From the NCBI RefSeq assembly GCF_001625195.1, contig NC_054390.1, forward strand, positions 1,364,001 through 1,428,000: a DNA stretch of 64,000 bases. Reading direction: 5' to 3'. This DNA comes from Drechmeria coniospora (taxonomy: Eukaryota; Ascomycota; Sordariomycetes; Hypocreales; Ophiocordycipitaceae). Position numbers and translations under genes: made by a program. The notes under the pieces are model-generated. The model was given only the letters and a program-made list of their open reading frames with translations. It did not search any database and was not told the origin of the DNA. Positions 11,006 through 22,403 of the stretch are shown here, piece after piece (the stretch's first letter is position 1; every line of letters starts with the position of its first letter).

Positions 11006-13615
11006 ATGGCGTCCATTGTGCCCAAGCTTAAGCCGCTGATCAGCATTCAGTCGGAAGAGTCCAGCCGTGGGCCCTCGCCCCAACCCACACACTTCAGCGT
11101 GCCCCTCCACAGCAACACCAATGGCCACCGAACTCTCCAGTCGGGAACTGTCGGCTACGTTGCACCCGAGTTTGCCGGAAAGCTCGAGCAGATGAAGACC
11201 GGTAAGCGCCCGCAGGATGCTCGGAGCCGAGTTCGTTGTCTGTCGGTGGCTGACGTCTCCTGCCTTTCCAGTCAAGGACATCATCTTGCAAAATGGATGG
11301 ATCCCCGAGGCTCTCGTGGAGGAGCAAATCCGCTGGTTCTACGAGAAGCTCGGCATCGACGATGTGTACTTCCGCATCGAGATCCCCGATGTCATTGCCA
11401 GCCAGATCACGTCGCTCTACGCCGCAAAGGTGGCGGCCTATTCCCGGGAGGACAAGCGGGAGGAAATCCGCTTGGACATGGAGGCCAGCGACCATGCCAT
11501 TTACATCGACACCAGCGAACCCGGCAAGGGCCACGTCGCCGGCCCCCGATACGAGTCGCGTCTCGAGGCCAAGTACCTTGACCACCAGGGCAAGACCAAG
11601 TATCGCGTCGAGACTTTCCGATCGCCCGCCGTCATCGGCGCCAGTCCCAACTCGAAGGCGACGCTCCGTTGCTACTTCGTTTACCAGTGCCAGTTTCGTC
11701 AGCAGCCCGAGACGACGGACCCCAAGGAGACCAACATGGAGCTCATCTCCGACAGCGGCTTCTGGCAGAAGGCGACGGACAACACGAAGCAGATCTACCA
11801 GGAGCTCATCGAGCTGGCCGTGAACCGAGCCGGCCCCGTCATCGAAGTCTTCGACATCGAGGGCGTCTCGGAGAAGCGTCTCGTCGTCGCCTTCCGCACC
11901 CGCACCGCTCGCGGCATGTTCTCGGCCCTGAGTGACTTGTACCACTACTATGGCGTGACGAGCTCCCGCAAGTACGTCGAGCAGTTCTCCAACGGCATCA
12001 CCGTCATGAGTCTCTACCTCCGACCCGCTTCGCACCTGGAAGGCTACTTCCCCCCCATGGACGAGTCGATCCGCCAGATCACCAAGGAGATCTCCCTCCT
12101 CTACTGCCTGCCCCAGAACAAGTTCCACAACCTCTTCGCCGTCGGCGACCTGAGCCTGCAGGAGGCCGTCTACGCTCACTCCGCGTGGGTCTTCGTGCAG
12201 CACTTCCTCAACCGCCTGGGGCCCGAGTACTCGTCGCTCTCCCAGCTCCTGAACCCGACCGACACGGCCCAGGCGGCGCTCCTGTCCAAGCTCAAGCGAC
12301 GCCTCCGAACGGAGACGTTCACCCCCGACTACATACTCGAGATCATCCAGAACTACCCCGACCTCGTCCGGTCGCTGTACGCGTCGTTTGCCAGCGTCCA
12401 TCTCGGCGTCGAACGCGATCAGTACATGGTGGCGCCCACGCCCATCGTAGAGGTGCTGTCGGACGAGAGGCTCAAGGAGACCATCTCCAAGAACGTGGCC
12501 AACGAGCACGAGGAGATGGTCATGACGGCCTTCCGCGTCTTCAACAATGCCATTCTCAAGACCAACTACTTCACCCCGACCAAGGTCGCCCTCAGCTTCC
12601 GCCTGGACCCTGCCTTCCTTCCCGAGGTCGAGTACCCTCGGCGCCTCTACGGCATGTTCCTCGTCATCGGTGCCGAGTCGAGGGGGTTCCACCTTCGCTT
12701 CCGCGACATCTCCCGCGGCGGCATCCGCATCGTCAAGTCGCGCAGCAAGGAGGCCTACGCCATCAACGCGCGCAACCTCTTTGACGAGAACTACGGCCTC
12801 GCCAGCACGCAGCAGCGCAAGAACAAGGACATCCCCGAGGGCGGCTCCAAGGGCGTCATTCTGCTGGACCCCAAGCAGCAGGATCGAGCCCAGGAAGCCT
12901 TCGAGAAGTACATCGACAGCATCCTCGACCTCCTCCTGCCCGCTGCCAGCCCGGGCATCAAGAACAAGCTCGTGGACCTCTACGGCAAGGAAGAGATCCT
13001 CTTCATGGGCCCGGACGAGAACACGGCCGACCTCGTCGACTGGGCCACGGAGCACGCCAGGGCCCGAGGAGCGCCCTGGTGGAAGTCGTTCTTCACCGGC
13101 AAGTCGCAGAAGCTCGGCGGCATCCCCCACGACAAGTACGGCATGACGACGCTCTCGGTGCGCGAGTACGTCAAGGGCATCTACCGCAAGCTCGACCTGG
13201 ACCCCTCGACGGTCAGGAAGATGCAGACGGGCGGCCCCGACGGCGACCTCGGCAGCAACGAAATCCTTCTCGGCAACGAGAAGTGGACGGCCATCGTGGA
13301 CGGATCCGGCGTCTTGGCCGATCCCAACGGTCTCGACCGCGACGAACTGCTTCGCCTGGCCAGGAAGCGTGCCATGATCAGCGAGTACGACATGAGCAAG
13401 GTGTCCAAGGAAGGCTACCGCGTCCTCTGCGACGACAGCAACATCACGCTGCCCGGCGGCGAGGTCGTCAGCAACGGCACCTCGTTCCGCAACACGTACC
13501 ACCTGCGCGACACCGGCATGACCGACGCCTTCGTGCCCTGCGGAGGACGTCCCGAATCCATCGACCTGATTTCGGTCAACAGGCTGATCAAGGACGGCAA
13601 GACGACGATCCCGTA

Positions 13616-13647
<32 letters not shown>

Positions 13648-14346
13648 AGGACGCCAAGCTGCGCCTCGAGGCGGCCGGCTGCATCCTGTACAAGGACGCC
13701 TCGGCCAACAAGGGCGGCGTCACGTCGTCGTCGCTCGAGGTGCTCGCATCCCTGTCTTTCGACGACGAGGGTTTCGTCGAGAACATGTGCGTCGATCCCA
13801 AGACGGGCGAGCCGCCCGAGTTCTACAATCAATACGTTCGCGAGGTTCAGGCCAAGATCTGCGAGAACGCCCGGCTCGAGTTCGAGGCCATCTGGCGCGA
13901 GCACGAGGCCACGGGCGCCCCGCGGTCCATCCTGTCCGACAAGCTGTCCGTGGCCATCACGGACCTGGACGAGGAGCTGCAGCGATCCGACCTCTGGGCC
14001 AACGAGAGCATTCGTCACGCCGTCCTCCAGGACGCCCTCCCCGCGCTGCTCCTGGAGAAGATTGGACTGGAGACGATCATCTCCCGTGTGCCCGACTCGT
14101 ACCTGAGGAGCATTTTCGGAAGCTACCTGGCCAGTCGGTTCGTGTATGAATTTGGCAGCGAGCCGAGCCAGTTCGCTTTCTTTGACTTGTGAGTACCTTT
14201 GACGCCGATGCCGAGCCGTGACGTGAGCTTGTGCACGTAACTAACGCTGCAGCAGCATGTCGAAGCGCATGGCGAAAATGACGGGAAAGAGTGACGGTGC
14301 CGAGCAGGTCCGCGAGTTGTCCGTGAGCGGTGGTGTTGGGCTGTAA
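11006..14346 (+). CDS. GDH2: NAD-specific glutamate dehydrogenase (GDH2)
   Basis: This is the large catabolic glutamate dehydrogenase (about 115 kDa class) converting L-glutamate and NAD+ to 2-oxoglutarate, ammonium and NADH; it lets the fungus use amino acids as carbon and nitrogen. Exons are 11006-11201, 11272-14188 and 14256-14346, giving 1067 residues, the usual fungal length. The first intron (GTAAGC...CAG) joins MKT to VKDIILQNGW. Seen motifs are RDISRGGIRIV (about residue 543), PEGGSKGVILLD (about 588) and the NAD-binding signature GPDGDLGSNE (720-729). Further on are an IVEGANLFIT block and a C-terminus ending in FDFMSKRMAKM. The ATG at 11006 gives MASIVPKLKPLISIQ and sits just after the 5'UTR intron. 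The acceptor of the last intron is a CAGCAG tandem, so a one-serine variant is possible. Codon third positions are strongly G/C. Confidence 0.97.
14189..14255 (+). other. Last GDH2 intron with NAGNAG acceptor
   Basis: Donor GTGAGT at 14189, branch CTAAC at 14241-14245, and two consecutive CAG acceptors ending at 14252 and 14255. Using the second gives FDF-MSKRM; using the first inserts one Ser (FDF-S-MSKRM). Both keep frame. The second matches the family ending as I know it. Confidence 0.75.
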
Positions 14347-16425
14347 GCTGAGGGGCAGCGGACAGGACAGGTGGTCGTCGAGGTGGAACGGCACGAGCGG
14401 CGCTCGATGTCGTCGGTGTCATTGTTTCATAACCCGTGAGCGTGAGATGCGAGTTGGGTGCACGTTGCGGCTCCGGCGATTCCAACTGCTGCGTCGCCGT
14501 CGAGGTGCCAACACTTGGATGTCTCGTACGACGTCGGGTGCGAGGAGAGACGGAACGATCGGTTTTAGTTTGGATTTTGCGTTTGGGACGGGTCGATTAA
14601 CCATGGATTGCTTCTTGATCCTGAGTTTTGACGTCGTGGTTGGAACGCCCGGTATCGAGTTGAAAAGCAGAACGGCATGAGCAGCATTTGTTGCGGAGAG
14701 TTAGACTTTTGTTCAGCATTCATCACAACCCTGCCGGTACATCGGCCTAATACCATTGTGTCTGAAGGTATCCTGCCCGCCGTCAACCGTTCTCTTGGCT
14801 GCGACGGCATGACTAGAATGGACCTGGGTGTTCCAACGAAAGGAGACGTCGAACCGTGCAGGCAGAGAACATGACCCGGCCTATGCTGGGAATGTACTCT
14901 GTGCAAATGCAGCGTGTGCTTGCCTCGTGTCTCCAGCGTCCAGTGCGACGGTGCCGGGAGAAAGGAGGTGGTTGAAGTACGTTCCTTGCAGCAAAGTTGA
15001 GACCCCACGCTACGGTAGCTAGGGAGGTTCCAGTACATATCAGTGCGCTTACTCGACTCGACCGTCCTTGTGGCTGGGACAGAGGTCGGTTGCGCGCATG
15101 AATGCCGTTGGATGTATGCGCATGGTGCATGGCGATCATTCACCAAGTGCTACTCGAATCCCTCCAGGAGATACCCAGATGACAATCGACATTCTCGTTC
15201 TGTGTTCGCATTGCTGGTACTTGCACATATGCAAGAACCAGCTAGGCGCTTACCTAGGCGTGCAGTAGGCACTGAGTTACAGGTAAGTCGGCGCCGCTAC
15301 GGCTAGTAATACAGTACAAGTTGTTTCGGCCGTTGAAGGGTTACTTGGTAGGGGGAAGCAACGCAGCATCTGAGCACTCACGTTGATGTTGATTGGACCG
15401 CCATGTGGAGCACTCACGCGACTTGTACATGTATGCACTGTAAGTACTTACTAACTTATGGCTTCTCAAGTACTTAAGTAGTACATTGGTCCGCACCCGC
15501 CGTACTTCTCCCACGGCAGTTGTACAAGTACTCAGTACTGCCAAATAGTATTAGTGGTGCATAAGTACACCTACTTACTCTCTTGTACTCCGTACTCCTG
15601 CACCGCACATGTATTGCCTACTGAGGCTAATCCGTACTGTAAGTACTCCGTAGCTTTTGGCCCCTGCATCTCGCGAACGGAAGCGCCAATCGCGCTCGAT
15701 GCACGGCGTACGGAGTACAGGGTACGCCGAACGTGCTAGCAACCAAGTGCTGGTGCGCACTCTGAAGCATGGGAGTGCGAGTACCGTGTACTTACATCTA
15801 CAGTAATAACATTTGTACGCGCTACCAGAGCTATTAAACTCCTACTAAACTCCTACTCCGTACTTGCCCAAGTACTTAAGTACTTGATCGCTGAACTTGA
15901 TACACCAATCAGTGCCGTACTCGCCATACTTCCGTGTACCTCTACACTCGCACCTGCAGTAGGTGTACCTGCTGGCAACCGCAAACACGTACTTCGGTTC
16001 GGCGCCCCCCCCCATCCCTCCATGTTCTTTTTTCGTTCTTGCCGCCGCTTTGCGGGTTAGATTTTGCAACTCTCCCTACAATCATCAGCCTTCCTCCCAG
16101 CAACGACGAGAAGGCTCGTCTCGTGCTTTCACTTTGTCGCCTCAAAGCCAATCAAGATCAAGTCCGAAGTGGGAGCAGGGGTGCATCCAAGTACTTCGCC
16201 GTGTACATTGTAGACCCTCGAGCCAAGGGGTGTCTACGCCTCCCAGCTTGAGCTGGCGCCCACGTTCCAATACTCGAGCGGCCCAAACGGGCACAGACAG
16301 AACCAGACAAACCAACCCCTCCTTACATTTTACCTTCACCGTGCCTACGAATATTCCCAGACCCGGACCGGGTGCTTTCTCTTCATTCATCAGCCTCCCC
16401 AAAGCCGAGGAAACGAGGTCTCGTC
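14347..16425. other. Intergenic region between GDH2 and BUD14/tea4
   Basis: GDH2 3' flank, then unique sequence, then a GTAC/CGGAGTAC-rich island at about 15420-15990. Last comes a C/T-rich stretch (about 16000-16425) likely to be the promoter and leader of the next gene. No gene recognised. Confidence 0.55.
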
Positions 16426-19400
16426 ATGACGAGACCGGCCATCATCCGCGCCGGTACGTCGCTGCCTCCTCCACCCCGTTCCGTCATTCCATTCTTCCTC
16501 GTCATGTTCTGTAGTTTCACCCATGGCCGTGTCACTCCCAACACACGCACCCCCCTCCCCCCCCCTTTCTTCCCCGTCCCCTCCTCCTCGTCCCCTTCCC
16601 ACCCCCTGGCAGAGGTCTGGCGCTGGCTGTCCGCCTTCCCGTCCGTCGTTTGTCTCCAACAAGCCAAGGGCCTCCCCAGATGAACAAGACGAGCCAAGGC
16701 AGTGCATTCCAGCCACCCAACCGACCTCGCTTGGATTTTCTCCTTCCCCTTTGTGCCCTTCCCAGCGTCAAAGGTCACCCGCACAAGCTAACGCCTTGCC
16801 TCCTTCCGTGCTCGAACAGATACAATCGATCTGCAGGATCACACCGCTCCGTCGGCCAAGGACCATCACCATCCGCCAAAGCCCGCGTCGGGTGCTTCTG
16901 CCGTCGCACACGTTGCGCCCCATCAAGCCGAGACACTTCGCGAGATTGCTCACGAAACCGCTGAAGAGGAGGCCCGCAGCCCACCGATTACGTGGACATA
17001 TCCTCGGGGCGTCGGAACCGGGGACGACCTGCTGCCGCACCGTGACGGAAGCGACCATTCTAGCTCACCTGACCCGACTGTCGACTCCGAGATGCAGCAC
17101 GAACATCACGAACAACAGGAGGATGACGACCTCGCCCTTGGCCAAAACGGAGGCACCTCGTCTTCGGACGAAGGCGACCTCGATGGCGATGGCGACGGCG
17201 ACGGCGACCTGGATGATGACATGATGGATAAGATCTCGAGCTCGCCCTCGATTGAAGATGGTGGGTGCAACCCCCTTATCCTGCCTGTGGCCTGGCCACC
17301 ACGCGTCTCCTCTCTCCCCTCGCTCCCCCCACGCTCGTTTCCGGGCCCGGGAGCCTCTGCGCCTATCGAGGCCGTGACATCCATTCGAGCAGCAGGAGCC
17401 CCCCCTCCTCCCATTCCTAGGACAAGTGTGCACCTCCATCAGCTCGGTATGGCAGCCGCCGAGTGGCAATGCTGTCGTCGTCGTCTTCTTCCTCGTCGTG
17501 CGCGTGCCGGCTCGTGCCCCAACGATGGCGGCAGTTGGTGCCTGCGCCCTCAACGGCTGGTGCACGAGGCCTCCAGCGACATTCGTCGAGTGCCAGAAGC
17601 GGGGACTAGCCGTCGGCTCGAACCGGAACCCAGCACAGAGGTCTAGGAGACCTCAACAGCTGGCAGAAAACTGTACGAGAATGGACGAGTGGGCCCCTGC
17701 ACTCCGTGGGAGCTGAGGACGGCAGCGAGTGGCCCCGCGCAACGGCTTGAGCTTGAGCCGGATGGGTTGTTTCACTACATCGCGCACGCTGGCCAAGACC
17801 CCGACGACCCTCTGTTCCCTGTCCCATACCAGCCGCCATCCGAGGACGAAGATGATGGCTCTGAATGTTCCCTCCCCGACGACCCGCGCTGCATTGAACC
17901 TGGCTCTGTGCTCTCATGCTTACCAGGCCCAGGGGACATCGATTTCGAGTTCGTTTACGCCCTGCATACCTTTGTCGCTACTGTCGAAGGCCAGGCAAAC
18001 GCGACGAAGGGTGACACAATGGTGTTGCTGGACGATAGCAACAGCTACTGGTGGTTGGTGAGGGTGGTGAAGGACAGTAGTATTGGTATGTCGAAGGAAG
18101 TGTCTCCGTCGTCGCATGAGGGTATGCTGACGAAGCTGGGGGGGGCATAGGGTACCTGCCTGCGGAACACATCGAAACGCCGACCGAGAGACTGGCTCGT
18201 TTGAATAAGCACAGGAACATCGATGTGAGTGCCGATGTCGCAACGTCGTCTTCGGCCCTTTGCTGACGCGCTCAAGCTGTCGGCGACGATGCTTGGGGAC
18301 CAAGCGCCAAAACAGAAGAACACAAATACCTTCAAGGGAATTCGCAGACGGCGGAAAACGGTGGCATTCTCGGAGCCGACGTATGTCGATTACTCTGACT
18401 TTGAATATTCCACCGACGAAGAAGATATTGAAGAGTTGTTCGGTCCCTCCGGCACATCTCAGCAGCAGAATGATACCCAGAAGCCAGAGCAGGAACGCGA
18501 TCAGCAGGCAGCAGCCGAGGATGAAATCACGGAAGCAAGTCCGACAGTAGAGCCCTCCAAGACCTGGCCGAGCACGGAGGACACCGTCCGCGAATCTGCA
18601 AAACAAGACCCCACCCTCGGCGAAGAAGAGGCTCGGGGTAGGGGTAGTGATGAGATGTCGGATAGAAAGCCGGACGGGGTCAGCAGGTCGAGGAATGGCA
18701 CAGTCCGGAACACGGATTCGTTCTACAAAGACGAGAGCGTCGAGACCAGGAAGATCAGTCTCACTCCAAACTTGTTGCGTGATGATAACACGTCGCGAGG
18801 ATCGAGCGAATCAAGCACCAGAGAGCTGAAAACGAAGGCGAGCTTGGATAAGTTGGATAAGGAGCTCGTGTCCGACCGGGACAAGAAGAGGATCAAGGAC
18901 AAGGAGAAGAAGGACAAGGAGAAGAAACCGAACGCGATTCGGAGCTTCTTCTCGAGAAAGGACAAAAGGAAGATGTCCGAGGATGATGACGATTCGTTTG
19001 GCAAGCGATCCATGGACTCGATGGCTGAACGACGAGAGAGTGACGACCGCGGAACGGATGAGCAGACTGCTCTAGACAAGCCTTCTGGCAGCGCGCCGCG
19101 GAGCCCAAGCAAGCTGCAGAAGCCGGCACCCCCCGGCCATTCCCCTGCCGGTGCTGTGGTACAGAAATCCGTTGAGCTGTCGACCTACTTGGCAGAGGGG
19201 CGCACCAACGATGTTTCCAATGTCCCTCCCGCATCGATGAGAATCGTCGATCCCGGGACCATGGAGACCCAAGAAGTGCCGTCGAGTCAGCACCAGCAGC
19301 CGAATCGGGAGAGAGCTTCCTCAACTTCCCACCGGGAGGAGAAGTCCTCTCCCTCCAAGGATAAATTTTCTCGAAAGGATAGTATCCCGGACGCAAAATC

Positions 19401-20109
19401 GCAAAAGGTCATCAAATCCAAGACTCACCGCGAGGTGGACGCCGGCGACGGCGCCGACGCCGACGAAGCGGTTCATGGGAACCTACGGCAGGCCGACCCT
19501 GACGCTCTTCTCAAAAAGGATCGAGAGACATCGACGAGGGCCCCGTTGCCAGCTGCGCATCAGCACAGTGGCCAAGCCAAATCGGCCACTGCCGGCGACA
19601 TCGCCACGACGCAGGAATCTCACCAGAATGCGCCCCGGGGAACGCTTAGGCAGCCCGTCAATACCTCGCCCGCCGGCAGGTCTGACCCGCCGGGGCTTGT
19701 GGTCGATACCTCTTCTCCGGAGGGCCATTCGCCGGAGGCTTCACCGTCGCCTGACCAAGCTCGAATGGTGGGTGGCAGGCAGAGACACGGTAGCGTTGCG
19801 AGCAGGGAGTCAACGTGGGACGATACAAAGCTGCGGGCTTTCTTCGACGAACCAGATCACATCCGCGACTTGCTGGCAGTAGTCTATGACAAAACCGATG
19901 ATGACGATGAACCGGCAAGCAGCGATCATCCAATCGTGAGCGGATTATTCCGAGAGCAAAATGCCAAGTTGGCCGAAATTACAACGGTGAGACTTCTCTG
20001 ACCTACCGCGCTCTAGCCGACACGAAGCTGACATGGAGACGGGCAGCAACTGGACAACATGCTAGGAGACTGGCTGGCGAGAAAGCAGCGTCTTCGGGGA
20101 ACGATGTAG
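16426..20109 (+). CDS. SH3-domain cell-polarity protein, Bud14/Tea4-like PP1 regulator
   Basis: Bud14 and Tea4 are scaffolds that bring type-1 phosphatase to growth sites and control formins and microtubule-linked polarity. Proposed exons are 16426-16453, 16820-17260, 17660-18085, 18151-18224, 18277-19986 and 20047-20109 (913 residues). The SH3 domain (FVYALHTFVATVEGQ ... DSNSYWWLVRVVKDSSIG|YLPAEHIE) is cut by the 18086-18150 intron. Downstream, RRRRKTVAFSEPTYVDY contains KTVAF, an RVxF-type PP1 docking site. The remainder is charged and Ser-rich, with a Lys-rich stretch (KKRIKDKEKKDKEKK), and ends DNMLGDWLARKQRLRG. Exon 1 codes only MTRPAIIRA and is followed by a 366-nt intron with a CTAAC branch site. 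The middle junction is uncertain: the exon-2 frame stays open past 17260 but meets a TAG at 17644-17646. Donors at 17261 (GTGGGT) or 17447 (GTATGG) with acceptors ending at 17659 or 17725 all restore frame. Confidence 0.82.
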
Positions 20110-21246
20110 CCTTGGGAGTGGTCGTTGTGCAACATACGACGGAACGAAGCACGACTGATTGCGACGGAGAAAGCAGGACGTTGCTTGTCCAAAGCACCTC
20201 GACGGAAGCACAGCTGTTTTGCTTCTTGAGCGTTACGTATTCCTCCCGTGCTATCGCTGATTCTCTGCTGGGGGGGGTGCAGAAGCGATTGCGCGATAGG
20301 CGGCATCACCACCGCCCAGAACCAGGGCGCCAGGATGCCCTTGGGCAAGGCGACAAATGGCACAGCGCGTTTTTCATTCGGGCCATGTTTGTCTGCCTGC
20401 ATTCCAGAAATGCCTGTTGGACTCTGAAGGGACGCTTTCCTTGCGGTACCTTTTGAATGGAAGCACCTACAGCGATTGAGAAGGCTCTGCCTTCATTCTT
20501 ACCAGTTGGCGGCAGGGCACCGCGATTGGGCTTGTTTTTCGTTATTTTTCCCTCAGCGTGTCATTTGGTTTCTCATGATGATTGATAGAAACGATATGTG
20601 GATTTGGCTAGGATCAGGGCATTTTGCGGAATGGAGGCTGGCGATACCATGTAAGGAAGTTACGATGATCAACGCGGGAACGCCCCGGCATTTTAACGAC
20701 GGGTATGTTACTTTTGTTTGTACGTTGTACAGTGTATAGCGGTTGAACCTCGAGGTTTGACATGATGGCGTGATGATTCACGATTCGATATGCACCATCG
20801 CTCATTTGTCTGCAGCTGCATGCGGAGCACAGTGGTGATGAGCGAATTCATGCGGTCTCGCGGCCAGTTTTGTTTGGCGCATCAACTCACTGGAGAGCCA
20901 TGGCCTACGGCTCCAACTACATGTATGGACGTCCAGAGATGCCTCTCAACTTCAGCGTCCACTGGGGGGCCGCGTCGCTCACGCTTGCTTGTTGATACAC
21001 TTCGTGCATTGTGTTCTCTTGGACCACGGTCCATCATCAGCTCACCCGATCAAGGGTTATATCTGAAAATGTTACAGAATCTTGCTGTTCATCGATGCAT
21101 CATATTCTTCTCTAGTCATCGACGAACACATGCTAGAAGAGTTTCCCGCGCGCCCAAGTGTGTAGCCATGTCTGCGTAACGCAAAACACAAATCTCATTC
21201 AGAGACAACAAGCAGCGGCCTCAGTGCCAGTTTTCCCAAACACCAT
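20110..21246. other. Intergenic region, BUD14/tea4 to eL32
   Basis: Shared 3' flank of two convergent genes. It is unique sequence of moderate GC with no repeats of note and no recognisable coding region. Confidence 0.55.
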
Positions 21247-21991
21247 TTACACCTCGGTAGTAACCTTCGCCTTGGCATTCGTGACCTTGACCGCCAATTG
21301 CTTCGCACGAGCAATGATGTCGATTCGCTTCCTGGAGGAGACGTTGTGGGCAATCCTGCGCAGTGCAGCAGTTAGCAATGCTCGTTTGAACTGCCGCTGC
21401 GCATGACAGATTGAACGGTTGTGACGTACTCGGCAGCATAAGTGCGGTTGTGCATCATCAGGAGCTCAAGGTCCTTGACGTTGCTGACAAGGAAAGCCTT
21501 GTGGCCCGAGGGCATCATGTAGCGGGTCTTCTTGTTGGAGCGGAAGCCAATCTACGCATCATTATTAGCATCATCGCTCCAATATCATCATCCATTTCCG
21601 ATGGCTCCCGCAATCGTTGCGAACCCAAAAAGTCTGCAGCACGAAGAGGTCCAGGATCATCGAGGATTCAACGCACCGAGGGCATGGCCATGGTGCCACG
21701 GAAGCGTCTTCGGACACGGTTGTCGATACCCTTGGGCTTGCGCCAGCTGGGGTCGACGCATTTGAACCGGTCACTCTGGTGACGGTTGAAGCGCGTCGTG
21801 CCTATTCCCATCCGTCAGCATTCCTTCTTGGCAATGCCGCAATCCCACTCGTCTGGTCATTTCTCGTTTGACTCGAATGATCGTCCGTCGCTTGGTCGGG
21901 GTCATGCAGTCGTTCGAAGTCCAGCGTGACTTGAGGGGAAGAGGGACGTACGCTTCTTCACGATCGGGACGTGCTTCTTGGCGGAAACCAT
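21247..21991 (-). CDS. rpl32: 60S ribosomal protein eL32 (L32)
   Basis: Structural protein of the large cytosolic ribosomal subunit. Four coding exons on the minus strand, 21991-21952, 21801-21677, 21551-21430 and 21355-21247, give 131 residues, the normal eL32 length. The product starts [15 protein letters not shown] and contains [51 protein letters not shown] and [20 protein letters not shown], ending KAKVTTEV. Introns are 150, 125 and 74 nt with GT...AG borders, and every junction falls inside a conserved block, so the model is well fixed. A further intron (21992-22057) lies in the 5'UTR directly against the ATG. The gene shares its promoter with the divergent uS9 gene, which suits coordinated expression of ribosomal proteins. 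Confidence 0.97.
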
Positions 21992-22057
21992 CTGCATGAA
22001 GGATCAGCATTTCGACCGCCTGGTAGATTTTTGTAATGACTGCGCTGAAAGACTTAC
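21992..22057 (-). other. 5'UTR intron of eL32 abutting the start codon
   Basis: On the minus strand a consensus donor (AAG|GTAAGT) starts at 22057 and the acceptor TGCAG ends at 21992, immediately before the ATG at 21991. The 66-nt intron therefore removes everything between the leader exon and the start codon. Confidence 0.75.
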
Positions 22058-22403
22058 CTTGACGGCGGCTACTCCTGGGTCTGATGGTTGTTAATGTTGG
22101 CCGGCGTGATGTTCCCTAATGGCGAAATTTTGGCGGAGATGCCATTGCCTGGCGCTATTTCGAAGGGTTTAGGGTTATAATCACGTGTACCAGTGGTATC
22201 GCCTTGCCACCCCCGCCAAAACGCTTGCATTGGCCCATAATTTCTCCCAAGATAGATTAGCGCGATTGAAGGGCACAAACCCTCGCAGGGAAAAAAATCA
22301 AGGCGAGGATCTGCTAGGCGCCAACGCAATACTCCATCACGCCCGTCCGCTGCCTGAGACTCGCAAGACGCTCCTTTGCAACACCGAAGAAAAGTCAGCA
22401 AAT
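22058..22403. promoter_or_regulatory. Bidirectional promoter of eL32 and uS9
   Basis: About 350 bp between two divergently transcribed ribosomal protein genes. It contains a telomere-repeat-like word TTTAGGGTTA (22168-22177), then CACGTG (22182-22187), and a second CCCTAA at 22114-22119. No other gene fits here, so both genes must draw their proximal promoter elements from this interval. Confidence 0.75.
22168..22187. promoter_or_regulatory. Telobox (TTTAGGGTTA) next to E-box (CACGTG)
   Basis: The two words are four bases apart. TTAGGG-type sites bind Tbf1-like Myb factors, and CACGTG binds Cbf1-like bHLH factors. Both classes are known to control ribosomal protein genes in yeasts outside the Saccharomyces lineage. 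Assignment here is by motif and position only. Confidence 0.6.

Noticed and set aside
11094..14018. Long minus-strand ORF as a real gene opposite GDH2
   Set aside because: It mirrors GDH2 codon by codon, has the biased Val/Leu/Asp/Arg composition of a shadow frame, and GDH2 on the plus strand is unmistakable.
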